A stretch of DNA of 64,000 nucleotides from the NCBI RefSeq assembly GCF_029968095.1, contig NZ_JASCIR010000012.1:1-64000 (forward strand), read 5' to 3'. This DNA is from Streptomyces solicavernae. GTDB lineage: Bacteria; Actinomycetota; Actinomycetes; Streptomycetales; Streptomycetaceae. Shown here in pieces: positions 25,074 through 34,626 of the stretch (position 1 is the stretch's first letter; the number at the start of each line of letters is the position of its first letter). The notes under the pieces were generated by a model. That model was not told the DNA's origin. It saw nothing but the letters and a program-made list of their open reading frames with translations, and did no database searches. The translations under genes were made by a program, and so were the position numbers.

Positions 25074-27179
25074 ATGAACGCGGCGGACGCCCTGCCTCCC
25101 CGCCTCGACCCGGAGGACCCCGACCCACTCCTGGAACCCGGGGGGCTCCTCGACGCGCTCGGCGTCGCCGCCGTCGTCCTCGACGCCGAGGGCCACATCG
25201 CGCTGTGGAGCCCCCAGGCCGAGAACCTCTTCGGGTACACCGCCGCCGAGGCCCTGGGCCACCCCGCCGCCCGGCTCCTCGTCGACGAGGAACACCTCGA
25301 CCTGGTCCTCTCCCTCTTCACCGAGGTCATGGCCACCGGAGAACCCTGGGCCGGCGTCTTCCCCGTACGCCACAAGGAGGCCGGCACCCGCCTCGCCGAG
25401 TTCCGCAACATGCGCCTGGAGGACCAGCGGGGCAACGTCTACGCCCTCGGCCTCGCCTCCGAACGCGCCACCCTCCAGCGCATGGAACGGGACCTGGCGC
25501 TCTCCCTGCGCCTGGTCAGCCAGTCCCCGATCGGCCTCGCCGTGATGGACACCGACCTGCGGTACGTGATGGTCAACCCGGCCCTGGAACGCATCAACGG
25601 CATCTCCGCCGCCGAGCACATCGGGCACACCGTCTCCGAGGCGCTGCCGTTCCTCGACGGCGAGTCCATCGAGTCCGCCATGCGCGAGGTCCTCGCCACC
25701 GGCACCCCCGCCCTCGACACCTTCACCGTCGGCCGCACCCCCGCCGACCCCGAGACCGACCACGCCTGGTCCGTTTCCCTGCACCGGCTGGAGGGCTCCG
25801 GCCGGGAGAAGGTCATCGGCCTCGCCGTCTCCGTCGTCGACATCACCGAACAGCACCGCGCCGCCACCGCCGCCGCCCGCGCCCAACGCCGGCTCGCGAT
25901 GATCGCCGACGCCACCGAACGCATCGGCACCACCCTCGACCTCGACCGCACCGCCCGCGAGCTCGCCGACTGCCTCGTCCCCGAGTTCGCCGACATCGCC
26001 GCCGTCGACCTGCTCGACAGCGTGCTGAAGTTCAGCAGCCCGGCCCGCCCGCCCGCCTCCGGAGGCGCCCTGTTCCGCGCGGTCGCCGTCGCCGCGGCCG
26101 CGCACCCCAGCTTCGCCGAGCGGGCCTCCGAACCCGCGGAGCTGACCTCCCGGTACGAGTCCACCCGCCTCGTCGCCCAGTGCGTACGCTCCGGCCGCCC
26201 CACCCTCATCGCCCACGTCCGGCAGCAGGACCTCGCCAGGATCGGCCGCGACCGCGATGTGTCCGCCCTGCTCGAAGCGGCCGGCACGCACTCGTACATG
26301 GCCATCCCGTTGAAGGCGCGCGGCACCGTGCTCGGCGCCCTCACCCTGGCCAGGACCCGCAACCCGCTGCCCTTCGACCACGACGACCTGATGCTCGCCG
26401 GGGAGCTGGCCGCCCGCGCCGCCGTCTCCATCGACAACGCCCGCGGCTACCAGCAGCAGAGCCACGCCGCGCTCTCCCTGCAACGCCACCTGCTGCCCCA
26501 CCGGCCGGCCAAACCCCCCGGCCTCGACATCGCGTACCGCTACCAGCCCGCCACCACCGCGGGCGAGGTCGGCGGCGACTGGTTCGACGTGATCCGGCTC
26601 GCCGGGGAACGCTCCGCCCTCGTCGTCGGCGACGTCATGGGCAGCGGCATCAACGCCGCCGCCTCCATGGGCCAACTCCGCACCGCCACCCGCACGCTGG
26701 CCGGACTCGGACTCGCCCCCGCGGACGTCCTCAGCCACCTCGACCGGATCGCCGCCGAACTCGACGAGACCCTGGCCACCTGCGTCTACGCCGAGTACGA
26801 CCCGCACTCCGGCCGGTGCCGCATCGCCACCGCGGGCCACCTCCCGCCCGTCCGGTGCCGCCCGGACGAACGCCCGCAGCTGCTCTCGCTGCCCACCGGC
26901 GCGCCCCTCGGCGTGGGCGGAGTGCCGTTCGAGGCGGCCGACTTCGACCTCACCGACGGCGACGAGCTTCTCCTCTACACCGACGGCCTGGTGGAGACCC
27001 GCGACGAGGACATCGGCACCCGCCTCGCCACCCTCATCGACGTCCTCGACCAGCCGCGGCGCTCCCTGGAGGAGACCTGCGACCTCCTCCTCACCCGGCT
27101 GCGCCGCCACGGCGACCCGGACGACGTCGCCGTCCTCATCGCCCGCACCCACCCCCTGCCTCCGGCGGACGGCAGCTGA
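25074..27179 (+). CDS. PAS-PAS-GAF-SpoIIE serine phosphatase
   Basis: 701 residues from an ATG with GGGAG 7 bp upstream; a longer start at 24960 is possible but lacks a good site. PAS1 spans about residues 25-125 (AAVVLDAEGHIALWSPQAEN), PAS2 about 140-260 (LAVMDTDLRYVMVNPALERI), GAF about 280-450, and a PP2C-type phosphatase about 480-690 with EVGGDWFDVI, VVGDVMGSG, ATCVYAEYD, TAGHLPPV, LLLYTDGLVETRDEDIG and DDVAVLI. It is a cytosolic RsbU-like phosphatase that probably dephosphorylates an anti-anti-sigma factor. No histidine-kinase ATPase domain is present. Confidence 0.92.
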   Translation: MNAADALPPRLDPEDPDPLLEPGGLLDALGVAAVVLDAEGHIALWSPQAENLFGYTAAEALGHPAARLLVDEEHLDLVLSLFTEVMATGEPWAGVFPVRHKEAGTRLAEFRNMRLEDQRGNVYALGLASERATLQRMERDLALSLRLVSQSPIGLAVMDTDLRYVMVNPALERINGISAAEHIGHTVSEALPFLDGESIESAMREVLATGTPALDTFTVGRTPADPETDHAWSVSLHRLEGSGREKVIGLAVSVVDITEQHRAATAAARAQRRLAMIADATERIGTTLDLDRTARELADCLVPEFADIAAVDLLDSVLKFSSPARPPASGGALFRAVAVAAAAHPSFAERASEPAELTSRYESTRLVAQCVRSGRPTLIAHVRQQDLARIGRDRDVSALLEAAGTHSYMAIPLKARGTVLGALTLARTRNPLPFDHDDLMLAGELAARAAVSIDNARGYQQQSHAALSLQRHLLPHRPAKPPGLDIAYRYQPATTAGEVGGDWFDVIRLAGERSALVVGDVMGSGINAAASMGQLRTATRTLAGLGLAPADVLSHLDRIAAELDETLATCVYAEYDPHSGRCRIATAGHLPPVRCRPDERPQLLSLPTGAPLGVGGVPFEAADFDLTDGDELLLYTDGLVETRDEDIGTRLATLIDVLDQPRRSLEETCDLLLTRLRRHGDPDDVAVLIARTHPLPPADGS

Positions 27180-27404
27180 GGCCTACGGGCGGTCACCGGT
27201 CTGTCCCGAGGGTGTTGAGGTGTGGGGCGGGGGTGCGTTTCCGCTCGGCGGGGGCCGTTGAGTCCTCGGGCCCGCCGCTCCCGCTTTCCCGGCCCACACC
27301 GGCTGACCCCTCCGGTCCGCGCCTCTCCGCCCCCGCCTACGGCAGCTCCCCCCCCCGGCCGACGGCGGCTGCGGGGGTGCCGGGGCGGGGAACCGTCCCG
27401 GGAT

Positions 27405-29399
27405 CTACGGGGCTTCCCGCAGGGCGCCGCGCGCGAGGCTGCCGTCGGCGCCCGGCTCCGCGTGCCGGGCCGGTGCGTCGCGGCGCCTGCGCGGGACGCG
27501 CCGGCGGTCGGGCAGTGCCGGGGCCGAGGCCGGGACGCGCTGGATCTCGGCGAGCAGGCGCTCGACGACCACCGTCCCCAGCGGGTTGCCCAGCACCTCC
27601 GCCTCCCGCAGCGCCCGCCGCGCCCGCCGCCAGGCCCGGGCCGGGCGCCCCGCCAGGTGGTCCACGAACGCCAGCGCGTACGCCGTCGTGCAGCGCGCCC
27701 ACCGGTCGTCCCTGGTACGCCGCAACGCCACCGCGTACCGCACGGAGCGGCGCGCAGCGGCGAGCGAGGTGTGCGCCTGGTTGCAGGCGAGCACCGCCCA
27801 ACTGTGCGCCACCGAAGGCCCGTAGCACACCTCCTCCGGAATCAGCCGCACCGCGTCCCGCAGGCAGGCGATCGCCAGGTCCCGGTCGCCCAGGAACGCC
27901 GCCAGCACCCCCGACGCGTCCGCGACGTGCCCGAGGGTGGTGTCGTCACCGACCAGCACCGCCACCTCCCCGGCCGCGCGCAGCGCCTCGGCCGCGTCGT
28001 CCTCCCCGCACCGCACCGCGAGCCACCCGGCCAGCCACAGCGCCCGCGCCCGCAGCAGCGTGGCCTCGGGGGAGAGTGGAAGGAGCCGTTGCAGATACGA
28101 GCGGCCCTGCCCGGTGTGCCCGCACACGCCCCACCAGAACCAGAGCGCCACCACCGCGTGCAGCGCGGTCTCGGCCTGCGCCGCCGACCGCGGCGGCCGC
28201 ACGAGCGCCGCCCGCAGATTCGCCTCCTCGGCGCACACCAGAGCGACCGCCTGCCGCTGCAGCCCCGCCTGCCACAGCCGCTGCGCGGACTCGGCCGCGT
28301 CCCGGCACCACAGCAGGTGCCGCTCGACCGCCTCGGCCGCCTCGCCCGCGTCCCGCAGCCGCTCGAAGCCGAACTCCCGCGCCGCCGCCGCCATCCGGTA
28401 CCGGCCCGGCCGTACGCCTCCGGGGTCGCGCACCGGCTCCAGGACCGAGGCCAGCGCCAGCCGGGCCAGGCAGGCCGGGACGTCCCGCGTACGCAACCGC
28501 CCGCCCGCCGCGACGCGTACGGCGGTGTCCTCGTCGAAGTCGCCGCCGAGCACGCTCAGCCGGGCCCAGGTGATGCGGTCGGCCCGCTCGCACAGGGCGT
28601 AGCTCGCGCCGAGCGCCGCGTGCAGCGAGCGGTGCCGCCACCCTCCGCCGTCCCCGGCGAGCCGGCACTGCGCGGTCTCCACCAGCGTGGCCACCTCGGC
28701 GAGCGGGCGCCGGCCCACCTGTTCGGCGGCGAGCCGCAGCGCGAGCGGCACGCCCTGGAGCCGGGCGCAGAGGTCGAGCACGGTCCGGCCCGCGGCGCCG
28801 GCGGCGACCGGCCGCGCCGACCGCGGCGGCAGCCGGGACAGGAACATCCGGACCGCCGCACTCGGCGTGCCGTCGCCGGACGGTACGAGGGACAGCGGGC
28901 CGAGGCGCAGCACCACCTCGTCGCCCAGGCCGAGCGGCTGCCGGCCGGAGAGCAGCACGCGCAGTTCGGGCAGGGCCTGCAGCAGCCGCTGGACCAGGGT
29001 GACGCAGCCGCCGCGCACCGGGTCGACGTCGTCGAGGAAGAGCAGCCGCGGCCCGCCGCGCAGCGCCTCGGCGACCGCGTCGAACCCGGCCGTGACGGGC
29101 AGGCCGAGCGCCGTGGCCACCCCGGTGAGCGCGTCCGGGCCGCCCGCAGGGCCCTGAGTCCACCAGCGCGCCCGGGTCACCTCCACGTCGCGCCGCTCCA
29201 CCGCCGTCCGGGCGAGGCGGCTCTTGCCGACCCCGGCCGCGCCGGTCACGGCGACCAGGCGGTGCCGGGCGAGGAGGCCGTCGAGGTGCGCCAACTCCTC
29301 GTCCCTGCCCACCAGTTGGCCCGGTGTGCCCGGGCCCGGCCGTTGCTGCCTCTGGCCCCGGCCGTGCCGGACGGACGAGCCACGAAGGCGGTCAAACAC
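27405..29399 (-). CDS. NB-ARC/AfsR-like ATP-binding regulator without a DNA-binding domain
   Basis: 664 residues from a GTG with AGGAGCAGGACA upstream. The NTPase domain starts at about residue 30 (GRDEELAHLDGLLARHRLVA) with Walker A GAAGVGKSRLA and Walker B RLLFLDDVDP, followed by AfsR-like winged-helix (LSVLGGDFDEDTAVRVA) and helical repeats to the C-terminus. Streptomyces relatives usually carry an N-terminal BTAD or a C-terminal LuxR domain; neither is here. It may act through a partner protein. Convergent with the SpoIIE phosphatase. Confidence 0.82.
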   Translation of the reverse strand: MFDRLRGSSVRHGRGQRQQRPGPGTPGQLVGRDEELAHLDGLLARHRLVAVTGAAGVGKSRLARTAVERRDVEVTRARWWTQGPAGGPDALTGVATALGLPVTAGFDAVAEALRGGPRLLFLDDVDPVRGGCVTLVQRLLQALPELRVLLSGRQPLGLGDEVVLRLGPLSLVPSGDGTPSAAVRMFLSRLPPRSARPVAAGAAGRTVLDLCARLQGVPLALRLAAEQVGRRPLAEVATLVETAQCRLAGDGGGWRHRSLHAALGASYALCERADRITWARLSVLGGDFDEDTAVRVAAGGRLRTRDVPACLARLALASVLEPVRDPGGVRPGRYRMAAAAREFGFERLRDAGEAAEAVERHLLWCRDAAESAQRLWQAGLQRQAVALVCAEEANLRAALVRPPRSAAQAETALHAVVALWFWWGVCGHTGQGRSYLQRLLPLSPEATLLRARALWLAGWLAVRCGEDDAAEALRAAGEVAVLVGDDTTLGHVADASGVLAAFLGDRDLAIACLRDAVRLIPEEVCYGPSVAHSWAVLACNQAHTSLAAARRSVRYAVALRRTRDDRWARCTTAYALAFVDHLAGRPARAWRRARRALREAEVLGNPLGTVVVERLLAEIQRVPASAPALPDRRRVPRRRRDAPARHAEPGADGSLARGALREAP

Positions 29400-29822
29400 T
29401 GTCCTGCTCCTGATCGCTTCCTGCGCCGGCGCGAGACGTCCTGCGTCTCCCGGGCCGAATCCGGCTGCAGGAACGCTCCTGCAGTGAGCCGACCACAGAG
29501 GGAACTGGCGCGGACCGCAAGGGGTAGCGACCCCGAGCGCCCCATCACTCACGGGGACGACGAGGAGAACGCCCGTACGGGCAACGCCCTCCGTCCACCC
29601 GGCCGTCGCGAGGGGGACCGTCTGACCCTTACGGCAGGGAGTGCGCGCGGCCGAATTGACCGTTCCGGAGCAATCGGCGTCCGGAATTGAATGCGTGTGG
29701 GTGATTTCCTGCGCGTGTAAAGAGCATTGGCGTTCATATGGCTTTCTTTCGGTGAGGCTATGACTTCGCCCGTTCTCCGTCGCGTGCGTCCGCGACCCGA
29801 TGCGTGAGAGGTCGGCCCCTTC
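29400..29822. other. Divergent intergenic region with a lower-GC right half
   Basis: 423 bp between the NB-ARC and acyltransferase genes. From about 29690 the DNA is noticeably AT-richer (stretches such as GTGTAAAGAGCATTGG and TTCATATGGCTTTCTTTC), which suits the acyltransferase promoter. No small gene is supported. Confidence 0.6.
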
Positions 29823-31037
29823 GTGCGGAGCAGTAATCGTCAGTACCTGGTGTCGGTGGATCACCTGCGGGCCTTCGCCGCCGTGCTCGTGCTCCTTTAC
29901 CACGGCACGTACATGATGCTCACCGAGATCGACCGCAACCGTGAGGGCTGGCTCTACGCGGACAATCCCCTCGGCGCGCTCGTCGCCGAAGGGCATACCG
30001 CGGTCGCCCTTTTCATGGTGCTTTCCGGATTCATCTTCACGATCGGCACCCTGGGCAAGGACATTCACTACGGCCGCTTCATCGGAAACCGCGTCCTGCG
30101 GATCTTCCCGCTCTATCTGGTCCTGATCATCATGGGCACGGGCGCGTACCGCGGCGACGCCGATCTGCTGTCCGTCGTGCAGTCCCTCGTCGGACTCGGC
30201 AATCTCCCGGGCTCGCTGCACCTCGGCAATGTCTCGCACATGTGGTGGGCGATCGCCGTCGAGCTGCAGTTCTACCTGCTGTTCCCGCTGCTCAGCAGGA
30301 TCCTCACGCGCCGTGGCCCGACCGCCCTGGTGCAGCTGATGGCCGCGATCGCGGTGATCCGCGGACTCGTCTGGCTCTCCGGCGGCGGCAAGATCGCCGC
30401 GAACAGTTTCCTCTACTACAGCCTCGCGGGCCGTATCGACCAGTTTCTGCTCGGCATGCTGGCGGCCTGGCTCTTCGTCCATCACCGCGACCGGTTCCAG
30501 AGCCCGGCGAAGGTGCTGATCGCCGCCACCCTCGCGCTCGTCACGATCTGGGCCTTCAACCGCAGCCACGCCTATCAGGAGGGCCGTACCGTGCGGCTCA
30601 TCTGGATCGACGTCGAGGGATTCGTGTGGGCGCTGCTCGTCCTCACCTATGTCGCGACGGTCACTTCGACCTGCCTGGCCTCCCGCGCCCTCGCGAAAGT
30701 CGGCGAGATGAGTTTCTCGCTCTATCTGCTGCACTTTCTCGTCATCACGGTGTTCCTCGCCCGGAACCGCTGGATCGAGCCGACCGGAAATCCCGTGTGG
30801 GACGCGTTCTTCACGACTGTTCTCGGGGTGCTGCCGGTCAGCCTCGCCATCGCCGCGGTGACCTTCCACGGCATCGAACGCCCCTTCCTGCGCTGGCGCC
30901 GCCCCTATCTCGATCCGGACAAGCCCCGGATCGCCGCGCAGGCCGACGGCACCAGGGCTCTCCCCGACGCGGCCCCGGCGGAGCCCGCACCCCGGCCCCG
31001 GACGGCGGAGCGGAGCGTGGGGACGGCGGATCGGTAG
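29823..31037 (+). CDS. Acyltransferase 3 family membrane protein
   Basis: 404 residues from GTG, with GAGAGG upstream. The N-terminus VDHLRAFAAVLVLLYHGTY contains the Arg-His signature of acyltransferase 3 enzymes, followed by about ten membrane segments, MVLSGFIFTIG, RVLRIFPLYLVLI, WAIAVELQFYLLFPLL and MSFSLYLLHFLVI. These enzymes O-acetylate or acylate sugars, polymers or macrolides. The codons are less GC-biased than the neighbours (for example ATT, TTT and GGA are frequent). The C-terminal 40 residues are a Pro/Ala-rich tail. Confidence 0.9.
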   Translation: MRSSNRQYLVSVDHLRAFAAVLVLLYHGTYMMLTEIDRNREGWLYADNPLGALVAEGHTAVALFMVLSGFIFTIGTLGKDIHYGRFIGNRVLRIFPLYLVLIIMGTGAYRGDADLLSVVQSLVGLGNLPGSLHLGNVSHMWWAIAVELQFYLLFPLLSRILTRRGPTALVQLMAAIAVIRGLVWLSGGGKIAANSFLYYSLAGRIDQFLLGMLAAWLFVHHRDRFQSPAKVLIAATLALVTIWAFNRSHAYQEGRTVRLIWIDVEGFVWALLVLTYVATVTSTCLASRALAKVGEMSFSLYLLHFLVITVFLARNRWIEPTGNPVWDAFFTTVLGVLPVSLAIAAVTFHGIERPFLRWRRPYLDPDKPRIAAQADGTRALPDAAPAEPAPRPRTAERSVGTADR

Positions 31038-31046
31038 GGTCGGGGC

Positions 31047-31412
31047 ATGGTGCAGAGCAGCGCTCCGGACGTCGACACGTATCTCGCCGAGCTGCCCGAG
31101 GGGCTGCGCGCGGCGCTGACCCGGCTGCGGCAGCTGTGCCGCACCGAACTCCCGGGCTTCACCGAGGTGATGGCGTACGGCATGCCCGTGTACGAACGGG
31201 ACGGCCGCGGCGAGATCGCCTTTGCCGGACAGAAGCAGTACATCTCGTTCTATCTGATGCGCGACGACGTCCGCGAGGAGTTCGCCGACCGGCTCGCGCC
31301 TCAGGACATGGGCAAGGGCTGCCTCCGCTTCCGCAGGCCCGAGCAGATCGACTTCGCTCTCGTACGCGACCTGCTGCGCGCCGTCGCGGCCCGCCCGGGC
31401 CCGGTCTGCTGA
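31047..31412 (+). CDS. DUF1801 domain protein
   Basis: 121 residues, beginning 9 bp after the acyltransferase stop. VDTYLAELPEGLRAALTRLRQL, GFTEVMAYGMPVYE and KQYISFYLM match the DUF1801/YdhG-like fold. The family is small and soluble, and its biochemical role is not settled. AGGGTCGGGG precedes the ATG. Confidence 0.85.
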   Translation: MVQSSAPDVDTYLAELPEGLRAALTRLRQLCRTELPGFTEVMAYGMPVYERDGRGEIAFAGQKQYISFYLMRDDVREEFADRLAPQDMGKGCLRFRRPEQIDFALVRDLLRAVAARPGPVC

Positions 31413-31551
31413 CCCCGCAGCGCACCGACGGCACCGCCGCGGCGAGGTTAGCAGAGCCCGGCCGTCATCCGAATGGGCCATCATGGCGCGGCGCTCGGCG
31501 TGGGAGCTTGCCCATCATGTGGGAAGGGGACCGCACCGACGAAGGGCTCCC

Positions 31552-32397
31552 ATGAACACACTTGCCGTCAATTTCACGCAAGGTCTCGACGACGCGTGGT
31601 CCAAGATCGCGCAGTTCGTGCCGAAACTCCTCGGCTTCCTGGTCATCCTGGCCATCGGCTGGTTCGTGTCCAAGCTGATCGTCCGGGTGCTCGACCGGGT
31701 CCTGCGCAAGGTGGGCTCGGAACGGCTCGCGGAGCGGTCGGGCGCGGCACGCATGCTGCAAGGGTCGAAATTCGACCTCACGGGCCTCGTCTGCAAGATC
31801 ATCTACTACGCGCTGATGCTGATCACCATCCAGCTGGCGCTCGGCGTCTTCGGGCCGAACCCGGTCAGCACGATGATCAACGGCATCGTCGCCTGGCTGC
31901 CGCGAGCGATCGTCGCCGTCGTCCTGATCGTGGTGGCCATGGCCATCGCCAACGCGGTCCGCTCGATCGTGGCCGGCGCCCTGTCCAGTGCCTCGTACGG
32001 CGCCACCGTCGCCAAGATCGTCTGGGCCTGCATCGTGGTGCTCGGCGTGATCGCGGCCCTGGGGCAGGCGGGCATCGCCACTGCGGTGACCCAGCCGCTC
32101 CTGATCGCCGCCCTCGCGGCCGCGGCCGGCATCCTCGTCGTCGGTGTCGGCGGAGGCATGATCCAGCCGATGCGGCAGCGTTGGGAGCGGTGGCTGGACA
32201 GCGCCGAACGCGAGACGACCCGCGTCCGCCCCGGTGTCACGGACTACCAGGCCGGCCGTGAGGACGCCCTGGCCAACCAGCCCGTGCAGGAGCGGGAGCA
32301 GCAGCGTGGTGGCCGGGACATGCGAGGTGGCCCGGACATGCGAGGTGGCCCGGACATGCCCGGGGGCCCGGACATGCCCGGGAGCCCGGAGAGGTGA
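31552..32397 (+). CDS. Membrane protein with TM_helix (mechanosensitive-like) repeats
   Basis: 281 residues, ATG with GAAGGG upstream. Five hydrophobic segments include two copies of the conserved TM_helix repeat (LLGFLVILAIGWFVSKLIVR and AIVAVVLIVVAMAIANAVRS), which is related to small-conductance mechanosensitive channels. The tail after residue 235 is hydrophilic and ends in GGPDM repeats (DNA repeats 32311-32390). It is probably an osmotic or integrity-related channel-like protein. Confidence 0.85.
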   Translation: MNTLAVNFTQGLDDAWSKIAQFVPKLLGFLVILAIGWFVSKLIVRVLDRVLRKVGSERLAERSGAARMLQGSKFDLTGLVCKIIYYALMLITIQLALGVFGPNPVSTMINGIVAWLPRAIVAVVLIVVAMAIANAVRSIVAGALSSASYGATVAKIVWACIVVLGVIAALGQAGIATAVTQPLLIAALAAAAGILVVGVGGGMIQPMRQRWERWLDSAERETTRVRPGVTDYQAGREDALANQPVQEREQQRGGRDMRGGPDMRGGPDMPGGPDMPGSPER

Positions 32398-32417
32398 GGC
32401 GCCCGCCCCGCCAGTGA

Positions 32418-32486
32418 ACGCGTTCGACCCCGTCCGCCCGGGGTCCGGCCAGGTGCCGGAGTCCGGGCGGACGGGGTCGAACGCGT
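32418..32486. terminator. Perfect 24-bp-arm bidirectional hairpin
   Basis: The arms at 32418-32441 and 32463-32486 are exact reverse complements over 24 bp, with a 21-base loop. It lies between the convergent TM_helix and 103-residue genes. There is no U-tract, as is usual for Streptomyces terminators. Confidence 0.92.
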
Positions 32487-32541
32487 CTGGGCGCCGGCCC
32501 TTCGGCGGGCGGGTGGCGGACCGCCGGGGCGTGGGACGGTC

Positions 32542-32853
32542 TCAGTCCCGGACTTCGGGCAGCAGGTCGTGGGCGTGGACGAGCCAGGTGATCGCGGTCA
32601 GACGGCACACCGCGTAGTCGTGTCCGACGGGTTCGCGCCAGTCGATCTCGGTCAGCGCGTCCAGGAACCCGAGGGCGTAGTCGGTCAGCCGCTCCGGGTC
32701 GGGCGGCGCGAGGTCCAGGCCGGGGCCGTCGGCGCCGAGGCGCGCGCGTACGTCAGCGACATGCTGATCGACCATGGCGACGAACGCGGGCTCGAATGCG
32801 AACTCCGCGAACCGCTGTCGGTACGTACTGCTGATCTCGGCCAACGAAAACAC
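32542..32853 (-). CDS. Small conserved-looking protein, function unknown
   Basis: 103 residues, likely GTG start with only a weak site. It is predicted to be helical and soluble (LTDYALGFLDALTEIDWREP, VCRLTAITWLVHAHDLLPE). It has the look of the DUF6401-type small Streptomyces proteins, but I am not certain. Codon bias is coding-like and it ends just after the strong hairpin. Confidence 0.6.
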   Translation of the reverse strand: MFSLAEISSTYRQRFAEFAFEPAFVAMVDQHVADVRARLGADGPGLDLAPPDPERLTDYALGFLDALTEIDWREPVGHDYAVCRLTAITWLVHAHDLLPEVRD

Positions 32854-32968
32854 CTGACCACGGTAGGCCGCGCCGGAACCGCGAAGTACCCGAAACGGAC
32901 ATGAGGTGCGTCACGTCGGGCCGGCGCCGCCCCGCAGTCCCGCCCCGCAGTCCCGCCCCGCGGCCCCG

Positions 32969-33373
32969 TCACGGCCGCACCGCCACCGCGTCCACCTCGA
33001 ACAGCATCCCCGGCAGCGCGAGGGAGGCGACGCCGCTGAGTGTCTGGGCGGGCAGCCGGCCGCCGAAGCGGGCCTGCAGCGCCTTGCCGAGGATCTGCAG
33101 CTTGTCCTGGTCGTGGTCGACGATGAAGGTGCCGAGCCGCACCACGTGCTCGTACCCGAGGCCGACGCCCCGCAGGGCCGACAGCAGGTGGTCGAAGGCG
33201 AGCTCGACCTGTTCGGCGAAGGGGCCGGCGACCACGGAGCCGGTGGCGTCGGAGGAGTACTGGCCGCCGATGAAGACCTGCTCGCCGGGGGCGGAGACCG
33301 CGTGGCTGTAGCCGAACGGGGTCGGGTCGTGGAGGGTGGGCGGGTTGGTGATCGTGCGCTGATCGGTACTCAT
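32969..33373 (-). CDS. RidA/YjgF family protein
   Basis: 134 residues from an ATG, matching the usual RidA length. Motifs: FGYSHAVSAPGEQVFIGGQY, VGLGYEHVVRLGTFI and the final LPGMLFEVDAVAV. The family includes enamine/imine deaminases, although the C-terminal region shows no arginine at the usual RidA position, so it may be a different subclass. Confidence 0.88.
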   Translation of the reverse strand: MSTDQRTITNPPTLHDPTPFGYSHAVSAPGEQVFIGGQYSSDATGSVVAGPFAEQVELAFDHLLSALRGVGLGYEHVVRLGTFIVDHDQDKLQILGKALQARFGGRLPAQTLSGVASLALPGMLFEVDAVAVRP

Positions 33374-33657
33374 GCCGGGCTCAACGCCCGTTGACGGGGG
33401 CGGCATTCCGGGATCACGCGATCACTCTCTACGGCAACTCCGTTGCACGGAAGCGGAGTTGATGGCTCCTGCTCGGCTCGGGCTCGGCTCGGGCTCGGCT
33501 CCTGCTCGGCTCCGCTCGGCTCTGCGCCCCTCCGCACGGCGGCGCCCGGATGCCGGGGCGGCGATGTCAGTGGGCGGCGTTAGCGTGGAGTCGCATCCGG
33601 TCGAGCCATGGCCGGCGATGTCCCGGGGGAGCACTCCAGGGCGATGAGGAGGAACGC
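33374..33657. other. Divergent gap with CTCGG simple repeats
   Basis: 284 bp between ridA and the alpha/beta hydrolase. Positions 33465-33525 are a GGCTCGGGCTC-type simple repeat. A GAGGAGG ribosome site ends the region. Confidence 0.6.
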
Positions 33658-34626
33658 GTGCGACTCGCGCTTGACGCACTGTCCGCGGACGTGCCCGCGG
33701 ACCAGGTCGAGGAGGCCCGTGCCTTCTACCGGTCGAGGGCGCCGGGTCGCGGCCCGGCCACCTGGGCCGAGCTCAAGGAAGTGCGGGCGGCGAGGCCCGC
33801 TCCGCGCGCGGCCGAGCCGCCCGCCGTCGAGGAGACGGTCGGGGCGGGGGACGCGTGCGTGCCGGTCCGGATCTTCACGCCGGCCGCGGGTCCGCCGCGG
33901 GGCGTGTACCTGGACATCCACGGAGGCGGCTTCTACATGGACTGCGCGGCACAGGGCGACGTACGCAACCGCGCGCTCGCGGAGGCCCTGCGGCTCGCCG
34001 TCGTCAGCGTCGACTACCGGCTCGCGCCCGAGCACCCCTGGCCCGCCGCCCCCGACGACTGCGAGGCGGCGGCGCTGTGGCTCGTCGAGGAGGCCGCCGC
34101 CCGCTTCGGCACCTCCCGGCTCGCGATCGGCGGCACCTCCGCGGGAGCCACCCTCGCCCTGGCGACGCTGCTCCGGCTGCGGGACAGAGGCGCCGTCGCC
34201 CGATTCGCCGGAGCCGCCCTGCAGTTCGGGACGTACGACCTGAGCGCGCGCACCCCGGCCGGTCGCCGGATCGCGGACGAGTACTTCATCGAGGCGTACG
34301 CGGGCCGGGCGGCCGACCGCACCCTGCCCGACATCTCGCCCCTCTACGGCGACCTCGGGGGTCTTCCCCCGACGCTGCTCGTCGTCGGCGCCGCGGACGT
34401 GCTGCTTGAGGACAACCTGGCGATGGCGGGCCGCTTGTCGGCGGCGGGCAACGAGGTCGAGGTCCGCGTCTACCCCGAGTCCCCCCACGGCTTCACGAGC
34501 CACCCCACGACACTGGCCGGAACGGCACGCCACGCCATCCACACCTGGCTGCGCGACCGGACCGCGGGGCCGGAGAGGGCCGCGCCGGTCTCGGGGACAG
34601 CTCCTAACCCGGCGGCGGAGAAGTGA
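33658..34626 (+). CDS. Alpha/beta hydrolase, hormone-sensitive-lipase-like esterase
   Basis: 322 residues from a GTG with GAGGAGG 5 bp upstream. The oxyanion motif HGGGF (residue about 86), the nucleophile GGTSAGA (about 160), Asp in VVGAADVLLEDN and His in ESPHGF define the HSL family. These are cytosolic esterases or lipases. The 3' end overlaps the convergent membrane-protein gene by 23 bp. Confidence 0.9.
   Translation: MRLALDALSADVPADQVEEARAFYRSRAPGRGPATWAELKEVRAARPAPRAAEPPAVEETVGAGDACVPVRIFTPAAGPPRGVYLDIHGGGFYMDCAAQGDVRNRALAEALRLAVVSVDYRLAPEHPWPAAPDDCEAAALWLVEEAAARFGTSRLAIGGTSAGATLALATLLRLRDRGAVARFAGAALQFGTYDLSARTPAGRRIADEYFIEAYAGRAADRTLPDISPLYGDLGGLPPTLLVVGAADVLLEDNLAMAGRLSAAGNEVEVRVYPESPHGFTSHPTTLAGTARHAIHTWLRDRTAGPERAAPVSGTAPNPAAEK

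Noticed and set aside
27405..31484. A 1359-codon reverse ORF covering the acyltransferase gene
   Set aside because: The NB-ARC homology begins at the GTG at 29399 with a good ribosome site; upstream is a shadow of the acyltransferase and DUF1801 genes.
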